Part shown: one piece after another, positions 17,987 to 26,654 of the stretch
How the letters are laid out: the number at the start of each line of letters is the position of its first letter
Position numbering within the stretch: the stretch's first letter is position 1
Assembly (NCBI GenBank): GCA_021732565.1
Contig: JAKFUT010000004.1
Location: 1-46,905 of the forward strand
Reading direction: 5' to 3'
DNA length: 46,905 bases
Origin: Candidatus Obscuribacterales bacterium
GTDB taxonomy: Bacteria; Cyanobacteriota; Vampirovibrionia; Obscuribacterales; Obscuribacteraceae
Made by a program: the position numbers and the translations under genes
Notes under the pieces: model-generated
Told to the model about the DNA's origin: nothing
Databases searched by the model: none
Seen by the model: only the letters and a program-made list of their open reading frames with translations

Positions 17987-19348
17987 CTAGTTTGTCAGCA
18001 ACGAAACAAGCTGATCCAATTTTGCAGAACGCGAGCCCTTTATCAGGACGCAAGAGTCGGCATCAAGAAGATCACGCAATTGTAGTTCGGACTCTGGAAT
18101 CGTGCCGCAGGCAATGACATCATAACCGGCTCCGCTCGCTCCATCGGCAATATATCGCGCCAGTGATCCGACGGTAATTAATGCAGCGAGCGGCTTGTCC
18201 TTAAGCCATATCCCGAGATCTTGCAATAAGGGCTCCGTGTGCTCCCCCAATTCAGCGAGATCTCCCAGCACAACAATTTTCTTCGGCTGGGATACAGAAG
18301 ATAGCATTCCGGTCACCGCAGCGCGAACCGAATCAGGATTGCCGTTATACGATTCATCCAGAACCAGCGCGCCGCTTGCTGTTACGACTTTATTTCCTCG
18401 GCCTGTCAGCGGTCGAAATCTGCGAAGTCCGTCGGCGATAAGATCATCATCTAATCCTAGCTCTCGAGCCGCCATAACAATGCACCATGCATCTTGAATC
18501 AGGGGCAGGCCGCTAACGCATATGAAAAACTGACGCTCGCCACCAGCGACCGTAAACGTTGTTCCTTCGGCGGTGGATTGCAATATTTGCACACTGTTTT
18601 CATCAAATGCCAAAATCTTGCCCGAGAACACTTCGCGAACGCGGTTCATCAATAACTCGCAGGGATTGCCAATGATCGCTATTCCCCGACCCGGTTTAAG
18701 ATGTTCCAGTAACTCGCACTTGGCTCGAGCGATGTTTTCCAACGAGCCGAGCAGCTCGATGTGCGCCGTACCTGCGTTAGTGATTATGCCAATGTCAGGG
18801 ACCGCACAGCGCGCCAGGAGTTCTATTTGCTTCAAACCACGCATCGCCATCTCAACTACGGCCACCTGCGTATCATCAGGCATAGACAACAAAGTTGCCG
18901 GCACGCCGTACTCATTGTTTTCGTTGCGCGCCGAATAGTGGCACCGTCTGGCGTGTCCAAATACTGCAGCACCCATTTCTTTGGTTGTGGTTTTTCCTGA
19001 CGAACCTGTTACTGCCACCACTCGCGGTGCAATGCGTTTACGCCAATTTCGAGCCAACGAGTGATAAGCCGTTAGCGTATCCCCCACTGCAAGCAACGGG
19101 AAGTTAGGATTAGAAATCGGATAATGAGACCTTTCCGCAACAATGGCTCCCAGTGCACCAACTGCAAAGGCATCACCGAGAAAATCATGCCCGTCGAATT
19201 TCTCCCCTGAAAGGGCCAAGTACCACTGCCCCTCCTTCAGGTTGCGGGTATCGGTACAGACGACTCCGGCTTCGTCGGGCATCATTCCTGCGCACAACCG
19301 ACCGTCACAAATTTCAAGAATCTCCTCACAGGTAAATTCGGCGGCCAT
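17987..19348 (-). CDS. murF: UDP-N-acetylmuramoyl-tripeptide--D-alanyl-D-alanine ligase
   Basis: 453 residues, normal length. Joins D-Ala-D-Ala to UDP-MurNAc-tripeptide with ATP, the last cytoplasmic step of the peptidoglycan precursor. The N-terminal domain shows CTDTRNLKEGQWYLALSGEKFDGHDF (UDP-binding pocket). The central ATPase domain has the P-loop VTGSSGKTTTKE, then NENNEYGVP, EMAMRG, and NAGTAHIELLGS with the catalytic His. The C-terminal Rossmann domain has LDESYNGNPDSV and VVLGDLAELGEH. It is a single gene here, away from other mur genes, which is less common. The last gene on the other strand ends 62 bases away. Confidence 0.97.
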   Translation of the reverse strand: MAAEFTCEEILEICDGRLCAGMMPDEAGVVCTDTRNLKEGQWYLALSGEKFDGHDFLGDAFAVGALGAIVAERSHYPISNPNFPLLAVGDTLTAYHSLARNWRKRIAPRVVAVTGSSGKTTTKEMGAAVFGHARRCHYSARNENNEYGVPATLLSMPDDTQVAVVEMAMRGLKQIELLARCAVPDIGIITNAGTAHIELLGSLENIARAKCELLEHLKPGRGIAIIGNPCELLMNRVREVFSGKILAFDENSVQILQSTAEGTTFTVAGGERQFFICVSGLPLIQDAWCIVMAARELGLDDDLIADGLRRFRPLTGRGNKVVTASGALVLDESYNGNPDSVRAAVTGMLSSVSQPKKIVVLGDLAELGEHTEPLLQDLGIWLKDKPLAALITVGSLARYIADGASGAGYDVIACGTIPESELQLRDLLDADSCVLIKGSRSAKLDQLVSLLTN

Positions 19349-19772
19349 TAACTAACCCTCCACAACCAAGTAACTCTGCAGTCCGCGCCATCATTCCGTG
19401 AGCCTATAGCCTGCCCCAGCCGTGCTTCCCTGACAGTTGTACAGGTTAGCAACCTTGGCATTCCTAATTCAAGACCTGCTGTCGCCACTTTGAAGCATCA
19501 TTACTTGGAGTGACTGGGGCAAAGGGCGATGGCCGCTTAGTTCCACCAGTTTCGTTGAGCGATAAAAGCAAACGGCGTTTGGACTGCCTCTTCTATCGGT
19601 AGCGCTGTCGGTAGCGCTTCCTGTCCGTGAAAATAGTCGCCATGGCTATGCCAATCAGCCCAATCCGTATAACGTCAGAGCACGGCTTGCGCACGCGTCA
19701 CCGGCAATAGTGCCACCAACGGACAGCGGGGAGATGACAGGACTACTAATGACAACAACACAACTTCCTGCA
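19349..19772. other. Gap with no supported gene
   Basis: 424 bases upstream of murF. It contains a short duplication (TCGGTAGCGCT twice near 19600) and nothing else that I could identify. Confidence 0.5.
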
Positions 19773-20729
19773 TCAGGCAAAGCCGCGGATGGCTCTCGAT
19801 CGCAATAAATCCAATATTGCCTGGTCGCTCATTCCTTGCACCCCGGCCAACCGTCTGACATTTTTGAGAACATTTTTTCGATGTCTGGAAGTGATGAATT
19901 TCTGTTCGGCCTTCAGGATCAACAACAATTGTTCGAGCGCTTCATCTTCTCTTCCAGTTACCTCCAAGAAGATGCTGTACTCCTCGGAAGCCAAGCCGCA
20001 ATACCTGTTCTTTGGAGCAAGGTCAAAAAACACCTGAGCACGAGCCGGCTTTCCCGCGCGCTCATAACAATCGCCTGTATCCTCATAAAGGGGAGAGAGC
20101 ATGAGCCTGTTGGAAGGCATAGTCTGCCCCGCCCTCATTTCCGTCTCTATCGCTTCCTTGAGAAATTTCTCCAGAGCTTGTTCTCGAGCTTCGCCAGCTT
20201 CAAGGAATCGTTCACTATGTTCTAATTCGTCAATTTCATCGAAGTAGTCACGCGGAGAGTAGGAGGCTTCGTAAAGTTCGTCATTTTGATCATCAAAGTG
20301 TACGACCAAGGTAGTTGACTCGGCAACTCTGTACTTGTAGAAGATGATGGAGAAGGGATCGTTTGCACTGCTTTCCAAGAATTCTGCAACGGCGACTTCA
20401 TCAGAAAAATCTGGACAAGGTCTCTCGGACTGCATTCTTCCAATCGATTGCGGAGGACCAAGATGCTGCTCCACAGTCGTGCGCTTATCTCCGATCCGGA
20501 TGTTTTTTGCCACCTCTCCTGAAAACGATTTGGATCCCTTGAAGCTAGTGGTCATCGATACAGAGTCAACCTTGCAATTTGAAATACCCACCACGAATCC
20601 ATAATCCATGAATATGAACAAATCATAGAATTGCCTTGGATCACCGCATTTATTCACTAGAGAAATCCATTCTTCGCTTGAGGTATCTTTGCCCAACAAC
20701 TTGAAAAGTTCTAAGTAGATCACCGCCAT
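19773..20729 (-). CDS. Orphan protein with TPR-like C-terminal half
   Basis: 318 residues; GAGGA lies nine bases before the ATG at 20729. The N-terminal ~150 residues (YLELFKLLGKDTSSEEW, FIFMDYGFVVGISN, IRIGDKRTTVEQHLGPP) have an alternating strand/helix pattern. The block GDKRTTVEQHLGPP resembles the G-(D/M)-(S/T)-xx-xV-xxxLGxP element common in small immunity-like and lipoprotein domains, but I cannot assign a family. Residues about 175-318 are helical with LSPLYEDTGDCYERAGKPARAQ and EYSIFLEVTGREDEALEQLL, which fit two TPR repeats. No signal peptide or membrane helix. Probably a cytoplasmic binding protein. Confidence 0.75.
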   Translation of the reverse strand: MAVIYLELFKLLGKDTSSEEWISLVNKCGDPRQFYDLFIFMDYGFVVGISNCKVDSVSMTTSFKGSKSFSGEVAKNIRIGDKRTTVEQHLGPPQSIGRMQSERPCPDFSDEVAVAEFLESSANDPFSIIFYKYRVAESTTLVVHFDDQNDELYEASYSPRDYFDEIDELEHSERFLEAGEAREQALEKFLKEAIETEMRAGQTMPSNRLMLSPLYEDTGDCYERAGKPARAQVFFDLAPKNRYCGLASEEYSIFLEVTGREDEALEQLLLILKAEQKFITSRHRKNVLKNVRRLAGVQGMSDQAILDLLRSRAIRGFA

Positions 20730-20752
20730 CTGCTCATCCTCTGCCCTTACCT

Positions 20753-20778
20753 GGTCTAAACAACGGGTCTAAACAACG
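20753..20778. repeat. 13-bp tandem duplication
   Basis: GGTCTAAACAACG occurs twice in direct succession (20753-20765 and 20766-20778), 24 bases upstream of the minus-strand start at 20729, in the probable promoter region of that gene. Confidence 0.8.
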
Positions 20779-21218
20779 GGTCAATCACAACTTTGACCTG
20801 AAGTGTTCTTCATGAAGTTGCTCCATCTGCTCTTGATTGCTGTTCACGATTGAGGCCTAACTGCAACGGCTATCTTAAGCAGAATCGTGGAATAACTGCA
20901 GAACGGGCTCAGCGAATTGCGAGGCATTTGATCTTAACGTTGACTTGATCACCGTTAAGATCACCCGCCGCCATGCATTTTGGTGTCCGTGGCGAATTCG
21001 TTCTTGTGAAATCCATTCTTGAAATTTAGGGCGTGAGTCGGAGGCTTCCATGTCGGGAGAGAATGCAGTTGCATTTTCAAAGATCTCACCTCAAAGCCAA
21101 CAACTCCCATCAAGCCCCTGTGCAAGCACATTCTTGATGGAAGTATTTGTTTGCTCTTTGAGCCGGCGAAACCCTCAAACGCAGGTTTCAGCTGCACACG
21201 GAAGGAATAAGCCAGAAG
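20779..21218. other. Gap with no supported gene
   Basis: 440 bases between two minus-strand genes. Short open frames on both strands overlap each other and have no ribosome site or recognisable residues. GTTGACTTGATCACCGTTAA near 20938 is a partial palindrome (AACG/CGTT, TGATCA), possibly a regulatory site. Confidence 0.4.
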
Positions 21219-21407
21219 TTACTTGCCCGCGGCAACTGTCTCTTTCGTGGCTTCTACTTTTTCTGCAGCGGCAAATTTGGCTGCATCAGCTGGCGTCAAT
21301 TTGTTCAGCTGAAGCGTTGTTTTTTTTGTACGATCAGTCAACTCTTTATTGAGTAGTCTGCTCGCAAAATTGCTTCTGGTACTTCCGAGGTTTTCTGTAT
21401 TTGACAT
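21219..21407 (-). CDS. Small orphan protein
   Basis: 62 residues: polar, with Thr, Lys, Ala and Asn dominating, and an Ala/Glu/Lys helix at the end (PADAAKFAAAEKVEATKET). GGAGG lies 11 bases before the ATG at 21407. It has no Cys, no hydrophobic segment, and composition unlike a shadow frame. It diverges from pyrB with two palindromes between. It could be a small regulator or a peptide precursor, but nothing shows this. Confidence 0.5.
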   Translation of the reverse strand: MSNTENLGSTRSNFASRLLNKELTDRTKKTTLQLNKLTPADAAKFAAAEKVEATKETVAAGK

Positions 21408-21459
21408 ATGAAGGAGTCCTCCCGTCAGGTGAACGGAACCGGGGCTCGCAAACGCAACT

Positions 21460-21495
21460 CAAAGGGCCTTTGCCCGCCATCGAACTCATCGATGG
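21460..21495. promoter_or_regulatory. Two adjacent palindromes between the 62-aa gene and pyrB
   Basis: CAAAGGGCCTTTG at 21460-21472 is a palindrome around a central G. CCATCGA (21477-21483) and TCGATGG (21489-21495) form a perfect 7-bp inverted repeat with loop ACTCA. They lie in the control region of a divergent pair, so operator or leader-hairpin roles are possible. Confidence 0.45.
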
Positions 21496-21642
21496 TAAGT
21501 GAAAGCCCCTAGCTTGGCAACCACGAAATGGCGTAATGAAGCGCAATTAACCGAAAACGCCACTATACTAGAGGACCTGATCGCTGAGAAATGCGACCAG
21601 GATGAGTTCACACCGCGTATCGCGCAAGTGAAGGGTAAAATA

Positions 21643-22650
21643 ATGTCGGAACAAACGGTTACAGCGGAAGCATCGGCAAGTCGGTTAGAAGCCTTTACCA
21701 GGGCATTCAATCGTGGTCGCCAGCACTGGCGGACCCGGCAACATTTGCTCGATACAGACGACCTGACTCCAGGGGAGCTAGCGAGCATCACTGATGTGGC
21801 CACTGAAGCGAAAAAGATATTGAAGGCTGGTGATGCACCGCTTTCGGTGCTTCACACAAGAACGATTGCCACCGCTTTTTACGAAAACTCGACACGCACC
21901 CGCAGTAGTTTCGAACTAGCGGCGCGTCGATTGGGAGCTACCCTACTGAATTTAGACGTGGCGTCTTCATCCGTAGTTAAGGGTGAAACCATAATCGATA
22001 CCAGCAAAACACTTTTGTCCATGGGCGTACAAGCACTGATTCAGCGACATAGTGCATCGGGGAGTGCCCGACAGATGGCGCGCGAATTGGGAGACAGGCT
22101 ACACCTGATTAATGCCGGCGACGGATGGAACGCGCATCCTACACAGGCTCTACTGGATTACTTTACAATGTCGGAAGTTCGCGGCAGTCTCAATGGCGCA
22201 AAAATCGCCATTGTTGGAGACCTGAAACATAGTAGAGTCGCTCGCTCAAACATACGCCTTCTCACCAGATGTGGTGCCATGGTACACACCGCCGGGCCAC
22301 CAACACTAACGCCAATCGATCTCGGAAAGATGGGAGTGATTGTTCACAGCAAAGTGGAGCCCGCAATCGAAAACGCCGATTTCGTAATGGTTCTACGTAT
22401 TCAACTAGAGCGCCAGAAGCAGGGTTTGATACCGAGTATTGGTGAGTATCGGCGCTTATACAGAATAGACTCCGCCCGCATGCGCCTGGCAAAACCGGAA
22501 GCGCGAGTTCTACATCCCGGTCCGATGAACAGGGACGTTGAAATCTCAGACGAATTGGCCGAATGTTCCGAGAAATCACTTATCACAACGCAGGTAACTA
22601 ACGGCGTTGCCGTCCGCATGGCTGTGCTCTACTTGTTACTGGGGGAATAA
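21643..22650 (+). CDS. pyrB: Aspartate carbamoyltransferase, catalytic chain
   Basis: 335 residues from ATG 21643 (AAGGG seven bases upstream). The frame is open to GTG 21499, but that extension is unlike the family, and a TATACT element at 21564 lies inside it. Condenses carbamoyl phosphate and aspartate in pyrimidine synthesis. Seen: carbamoyl-phosphate loop YENSTRTRSSFE, SSSVVKGETIIDT (the mobile 80s-loop Lys), IQRHSASGSARQMA, HPTQALLDYFTM, aspartate-domain LRIQLERQKQGLIPS and HPGPMNRDVEI. Even from this start there are about 30 residues more at the N-terminus than usual. The stop TAA overlaps the pyrC start, so the two are translationally coupled. Confidence 0.96.
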   Translation: MSEQTVTAEASASRLEAFTRAFNRGRQHWRTRQHLLDTDDLTPGELASITDVATEAKKILKAGDAPLSVLHTRTIATAFYENSTRTRSSFELAARRLGATLLNLDVASSSVVKGETIIDTSKTLLSMGVQALIQRHSASGSARQMARELGDRLHLINAGDGWNAHPTQALLDYFTMSEVRGSLNGAKIAIVGDLKHSRVARSNIRLLTRCGAMVHTAGPPTLTPIDLGKMGVIVHSKVEPAIENADFVMVLRIQLERQKQGLIPSIGEYRRLYRIDSARMRLAKPEARVLHPGPMNRDVEISDELAECSEKSLITTQVTNGVAVRMAVLYLLLGE

Positions 22651-23978
22651 TGACACTCGTACAGGGAATGCTTTTAAAAAATGTTCTTCTTATAGATCCC
22701 TCACGCCAGCTCGAATATCAAGGCGACCTGCGAGTACAGGGAAACACGATAGTGGAGGAAGGCAAATCACTTTCGTCACAATCAAACGAAGACTTGATTG
22801 ACGGCACCGGTATGTGGGTGGTGCCCGGTCTCATCGACATGCACACTCACATGCGCGACCTCGGTCAAAGAGACAAAGAAGATTTGCATTCAGGAACAAA
22901 AGCTGCGGCCGCCGGAGGTTTTACCACTGTTATTGCCATGGCCAATACGGAGCCGCCTCTGGATGGCGGCGCCATTTTCGCAATGTACCTGCAGCGGATT
23001 CGCGAGCGTGCCGTCGTTGATGTACTTCCAGTTGCTTGCGTAACAAAAGGTATGCGCGGGGAAGAACTCACCAACATGGTGGAACTTTCGGAGGCCGGTG
23101 CTATCGCATTCTCCGACGACGGCGTGACAATACAGAATATGGCTGTTCTGCGTCGCGCATTGGAGTATGTTCAACTCACCGGGAAGTTGATAATCAGTCA
23201 TGCTGAAGACCAGGACATGGTTGAAGGCGGAGTGATCAACGAGGGCTTCGTCTCAACTCGAATGGGTCTGCCAGGCAGACCAGCTGCAGCGGAGGCAATT
23301 GCAGTTGCTCGCGAATTAGAGTTGGTGCGGATGACTAACAGTCCATATCATTTCACACACCTGTCGACTGCACGTGCCGTCGAATTGATCAGGCAAGCAA
23401 AGCGTGACGGTTTGCCAGTGACAGCGGATGCAACCCCACATCACCTTTCTTTGAGCACTGACGCCATCGTGGAGTTCGATACACATCTGAAGATGAACCC
23501 TCCTCTGCGAGATGAGCAAGATAAGCAAGCAATCATCGCCGGTCTTATTGACGGAACAATCGACGCCATAGCTACAGACCATGCGCCGCATACCAGGCTC
23601 GACAAATCGGGCATGTTCGCGGAATGCCCTGTTGGAATTATTGGTTTGGAGACTGCCTTTGCCATATCCAGCAAAGCGCTGTTAAACAAGCTGGGGCGGT
23701 TGAAGTTCTTCGCGCTGTTCACGATCAATCCGGCGCGTATTCTTGATCTGCCGGAGCCATCATTGCAGCGTAACAGTCCGGCAAGTTTTGCCGTGATAGA
23801 CCCTGAGCGAATCTGGACATATGATCCACTGGAGGGATTTTCTCGTTCACGGAATACTCCATATGCCCGAGAACAGTTCAAAGGCAAAGTGGTGATGACG
23901 GTTCACAAAGGTAATCGAGTATATGAGGACAGCGCATTTAAAGAGAGAAGAGAGCGCGTAGGCACTCACGAGGGTTGA
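22650..23978 (+). CDS. pyrC: Dihydroorotase
   Basis: 442 residues, type I dihydroorotase (amidohydrolase superfamily), which cyclises carbamoyl-aspartate to dihydroorotate. Metal-binding HTH in GLIDMHTHMRDLGQ (most type I enzymes read HxHLREPG, so RDLG is a local variant), KAAAAGGFTTVIAMANTEPP, the HAED and FTHLSTA histidines, ADATPHHLSL, and ATDHAPHTRLDK with the catalytic Asp. GLETAF and FTINPARIL are the usual C-terminal landmarks. It starts at ATG 22650, sharing one base with the pyrB stop (TAATG). These type I enzymes often form a complex with PyrB. I see no gene for the other pyrimidine steps here. Confidence 0.97.
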   Translation: MTLVQGMLLKNVLLIDPSRQLEYQGDLRVQGNTIVEEGKSLSSQSNEDLIDGTGMWVVPGLIDMHTHMRDLGQRDKEDLHSGTKAAAAGGFTTVIAMANTEPPLDGGAIFAMYLQRIRERAVVDVLPVACVTKGMRGEELTNMVELSEAGAIAFSDDGVTIQNMAVLRRALEYVQLTGKLIISHAEDQDMVEGGVINEGFVSTRMGLPGRPAAAEAIAVARELELVRMTNSPYHFTHLSTARAVELIRQAKRDGLPVTADATPHHLSLSTDAIVEFDTHLKMNPPLRDEQDKQAIIAGLIDGTIDAIATDHAPHTRLDKSGMFAECPVGIIGLETAFAISSKALLNKLGRLKFFALFTINPARILDLPEPSLQRNSPASFAVIDPERIWTYDPLEGFSRSRNTPYAREQFKGKVVMTVHKGNRVYEDSAFKERRERVGTHEG

Positions 23979-24125
23979 TTTTGCAGGCGAATCGACAAGA
24001 ACTCAAACAGACGGGTATAAGGTAAGGCAAGTGAACCGAACCTAACTCCAGCTGAATGACCACTCGTCAGATAAATTACTGCGGTAATTGCCATTGTTGT
24101 CCACTAGCCCAAATTCAATGGCGAC

Positions 24126-24153
24126 TGCACTGGCACCAATGCACTGGCACCAA
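24126..24153. repeat. 14-bp tandem duplication
   Basis: TGCACTGGCACCAA is present twice without spacer (24126-24139, 24140-24153), in the non-coding stretch between pyrC and the convergent repeat-protein gene. Confidence 0.85.
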
Positions 24154-24261
24154 GCTTGGTCTATTGCAACGGTGGATATTTGCCGAATGCTGGAAGATTG
24201 GCTCAGGTCTGGACTTTGAACAACCTCCATACGGTAAGTCAACTCATAATATCCTCAATAC

Positions 24262-24294
24262 CAAAAAGCCATAAAGGAGCATTTTCATGCTCCT
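24262..24294 (-). terminator. Intrinsic terminator of the minus-strand repeat-protein gene
   Basis: Read on the minus strand, AGGAGCAT pairs with ATGCTCCT (24275-24282 and 24287-24294) around a GAAA tetraloop, then comes a T-rich run containing five T (24263-24267 region). It follows the gene ending at 24387. Confidence 0.65.
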
Positions 24295-24350
24295 CCAGGC
24301 GAGTCACCGCAGTCTAACTCCGAGGTAAATCTTGATTGTATTGAGGTGGA

Positions 24351-24373
24351 GACGGGGCGCTGAGCGCCCCGTC
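24351..24373. terminator. Strong GC hairpin after the repeat-protein gene
   Basis: GACGGGGCGC (24351-24360) and GCGCCCCGTC (24364-24373) are perfect 10-bp arms with a three-base loop. It is 14 bases past the stop at 24387. There is no T run on either side, so it may protect the mRNA 3' end or help the second hairpin at 24275. Confidence 0.6.
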
Positions 24374-24386
24374 TTCGTAAGTCATG

Positions 24387-25667
24387 TTAGCGACGCAGTT
24401 TGCGTAGCATGTCCTCGAGTTGGCTGGAGCTTCCTGGTTTGACTGGCTTGAGGTCACGAACCTCGCCGCCTGCTGCAGGATTGCTTCCACCTTCCGGCTT
24501 CACTGGCTTGAGTTCACGAATCTCGCCGCCTGCTGCAGGATTGCTTCCGCCTTCCGGCTTCACTGGCTTGAGTTCACGAATCTCGCCGCCTGCTGCAGGA
24601 TTGCTTCCGCCTTCCGGCTTCACTGGCTTGAGTTCACGAATCTCGCCGTTCGGCTTGAGTTGGTCAACAGCGTTCGGCTTGAGTTGGTCAACAGCGTTCG
24701 GCTTGAGTCGGTCGATAGCGTTCGGCTTGAGTTGGTCGATAGCGTTCGGCTTGAGTTGGTCGATAGCGTTCGGCTTGAGTCCCTCAATTATGTTCGGCTT
24801 ATTTTGCATCTCGTTCATTCTGCCGAAACTTACGCCGGTCTTACCACGATGAATGTCACGAACGCCCTGGTTGTCGAACGAGATAGAGTGACCATTTTCG
24901 TAAACGATTTTGGTTACGCCATTTTCGCTTGACACCTTAACGTTAGACTTGGTTTCGAGGTTGTAGTTAGGACCTGCTTTGCCGGGGGTAATCTCGAGGC
25001 GATCACCATTAGGCATGAATACATGCTGTGTTTTGCCATCTCTTACCAAAGTGTCGCCTGTATCGAGCTTGGTGACAACATCTTGCTTCTTGTTCATTTC
25101 CTGAAGCTTGCCGAAGATTTCCTTGCCATCCTTGGCATCCATGGCTTCCTTGATGCCCTTCATTTCCTTTTCAGTGACGCCTTTGACGTCCTTCATTTCC
25201 TTTTCGGTGACGCCGCCAGCGACCTTCTCGGCCTTCGATACTCCGGAACCGTCCTTCTCAATCTTCGAACTTGCGGAACCTTCCTTTTCTGCCTTCGAAC
25301 TTGCGGAGCCTTCCTTTTCCATCTTGGAGGAAGAACCTTCCTTCTCTGCCTTCGAACTTCCGGAACCTTCCTTTTCCATCTTAGAGGAAGATTCTTCCTT
25401 CTCTGCCTTCGAACTTCCGGAACCTTCCTTCTCCATCTTGGATGTGGAACCTTCCTTCTCTGCCTTCGAACTTCCGGAACCTTCCTTCTCCATCTTGGAT
25501 GTGGAACCTTCCTTCTCTACCTTCGAACCGCCCTTGCCATTGCCCTTAGAGCCAGCTTCGCCGAAGGCTTCAGCAGCCATCGCAGCAGCAGCAGACTCGG
25601 CGCCGGAATCCTCGCCCTTTTCTCCCTTCTCGGTAGCTTCGGTCTTCTTGGTAAAATCTTCGTCCAT
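24387..25667 (-). CDS. Repeat protein with three separate tandem-repeat families
   Basis: 426 residues from ATG 25667 (GGAGAG eight bases upstream); the longer frame to 25790 is proline/threonine junk from a simple repeat. Order: acidic-basic lead with an Ala-rich helix (1-45); about 4.5 copies of a 19-residue unit (GSTSKMEKEGSGSSKAEKE, about 50-140); a helical part with EKEMKDVKGVTEKEMKGIKE; a globular beta-rich section (about 210-285: QHVFMPNGDRLEITPGKAG, GVTKIVYENGHSISFDNQG) whose G-D-x-L-x-I and NGH-S-I pattern resembles short YD/Rhs-like strands; five to six copies of LKPNAIDQ (8 residues); and four copies of a 20-residue unit GEIRELKPVKPEGGSNPAAG. No signal peptide or membrane segment. 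Likely a largely disordered scaffold or surface-associated protein; function unknown. Confidence 0.85.
   Translation of the reverse strand: MDEDFTKKTEATEKGEKGEDSGAESAAAAMAAEAFGEAGSKGNGKGGSKVEKEGSTSKMEKEGSGSSKAEKEGSTSKMEKEGSGSSKAEKEESSSKMEKEGSGSSKAEKEGSSSKMEKEGSASSKAEKEGSASSKIEKDGSGVSKAEKVAGGVTEKEMKDVKGVTEKEMKGIKEAMDAKDGKEIFGKLQEMNKKQDVVTKLDTGDTLVRDGKTQHVFMPNGDRLEITPGKAGPNYNLETKSNVKVSSENGVTKIVYENGHSISFDNQGVRDIHRGKTGVSFGRMNEMQNKPNIIEGLKPNAIDQLKPNAIDQLKPNAIDRLKPNAVDQLKPNAVDQLKPNGEIRELKPVKPEGGSNPAAGGEIRELKPVKPEGGSNPAAGGEIRELKPVKPEGGSNPAAGGEVRDLKPVKPGSSSQLEDMLRKLRR
24421..24640 (-). repeat. 60-bp tandem repeat inside the repeat-protein gene
   Basis: About 3.7 copies in register at 24421, 24481, 24541 and 24601. 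The copies at 24481 and 24541 differ by one base; the one at 24421 has diverged. Each encodes GEIRELKPVKPEGGSNPAAG. Confidence 0.9.
24649..24784 (-). repeat. 24-bp tandem repeat inside the repeat-protein gene
   Basis: Five to six copies of a 24-base unit (plus strand GTTCGGCTTGAGTTGGTC plus six bases), encoding LKPNA(I/V)D(Q/R). Variants differ at AAC/GAT and TTG/TCG. Confidence 0.9.
25240..25525 (-). repeat. 57-bp tandem repeat inside the repeat-protein gene
   Basis: About 4.5 copies of a 57-base unit, each made of two related half units (9 and 10 residues: SKMEKEGS and SSKAEKEG types). Units are nearly identical at the DNA level in the 25340-25510 part. Confidence 0.85.
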
Positions 25668-26654
25668 GTGATTGTCTCTCCATCTCTCGTGGTAATGCAT
25701 GGTCCGGTGCTCAAAGCGCGAGTCCCGAATTAGCATTTGGTGTGGTGTTAGTGGTGTTGGTGGTGTTGGTGGTGTTCGCAGTGGTGTCATCTGCTTGTGA
25801 GGTAATAATGCGATAAATCCATGCCCTAAATAATGTGGAACGCACTATTCACGTCTGCATATTTGTACAGTTGTTCTATACTGATTTAAGCAACAGCATC
25901 CAAGACGCGCTCACTCTGCCGACTTTGAGCAGGTCGTTCAATTTCAAGAGATTGATGCTCAATGAAACTTGCTCTGTATATGGATGCCTGGTGTGAGCTG
26001 TTGTTTTATAAAACACCAATAATCTGCTTGCAAAAGGATCTCAAATTGATTTTTTGCATCCTCAGCCAATTCAAATAGTGCTCGCCGATTCCACTTGCGC
26101 AGGCACGCCAAGTGCTTGAACTAACGTGCCAGGTGAACCTCGGGGCAAGAAGGTTCGGTGAAATATTGATCGTGGAGGATTCACAGCCTCAAGAATGTCC
26201 AGAATCGTCGCTTCTGTTCGTTACTTGTGCGCTGGTGTCACCGGCACCACTCCCTTCGTTGGCGCTGATTATGCGTTTCTAGAGCCATCAGATTCCCGCA
26301 GATGCTCCAAAAGCGAAAGGAGCGCTTATCACGCTCCCTCGCGGGGTCACGGAAAAAAACTTTCGGGTCAGGTGATATAGATTATTCCACCTGTTGTCCG
26401 ACTCGCCGCCCGCAGGAAGAGGCACGGTTCATGCCCCTTCCGATACGTTTGGTTCGACGACTTACGCTATTATCATGCAGCAACAGGCCATTTGGTTTAA
26501 TGTGCATAGCTACGGTTTCTAGATGCACATTTGCGCAAACATTATCCATTAGGACGAAGGAGCATTGAAGGTAGTCTATTGTGGCGCAGAACGAAAACCA
26601 GGTTTCCTTAGCCAGGCGGCGAAGCGACGAAGAAGCCCCGAGGAGTGATCACCA
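25668..26654. other. Long gap; simple repeat, no supported gene
   Basis: 987 bases upstream of both the minus-strand repeat-protein gene and the creatininase gene. 25738-25790 is a GTGGTGTT/GGTGGTGTT simple repeat. One short plus-strand stretch, about 26441-26502, reads RYVWFDDLRYYHAATGHLV before TAA, loosely like the R-Y-Y-D-x-x-T-G-R-(F/L) core of Rhs proteins; too short to call. Ribosome-site sequence GAGGAG at 26639-26645 serves the next gene. Confidence 0.45.

Noticed and set aside
24400..25733. Long plus-strand frames antisense to the repeat-protein gene
   Set aside because: They are mirror translations of tandem repeats; the minus strand has the start, ribosome site and terminator.
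26441..26502. Rhs-core-like peptide RYVWFDDLRYYHAATGHLV
   Set aside because: Too short, lacks the following conserved residues, and has no supporting flanking sense.
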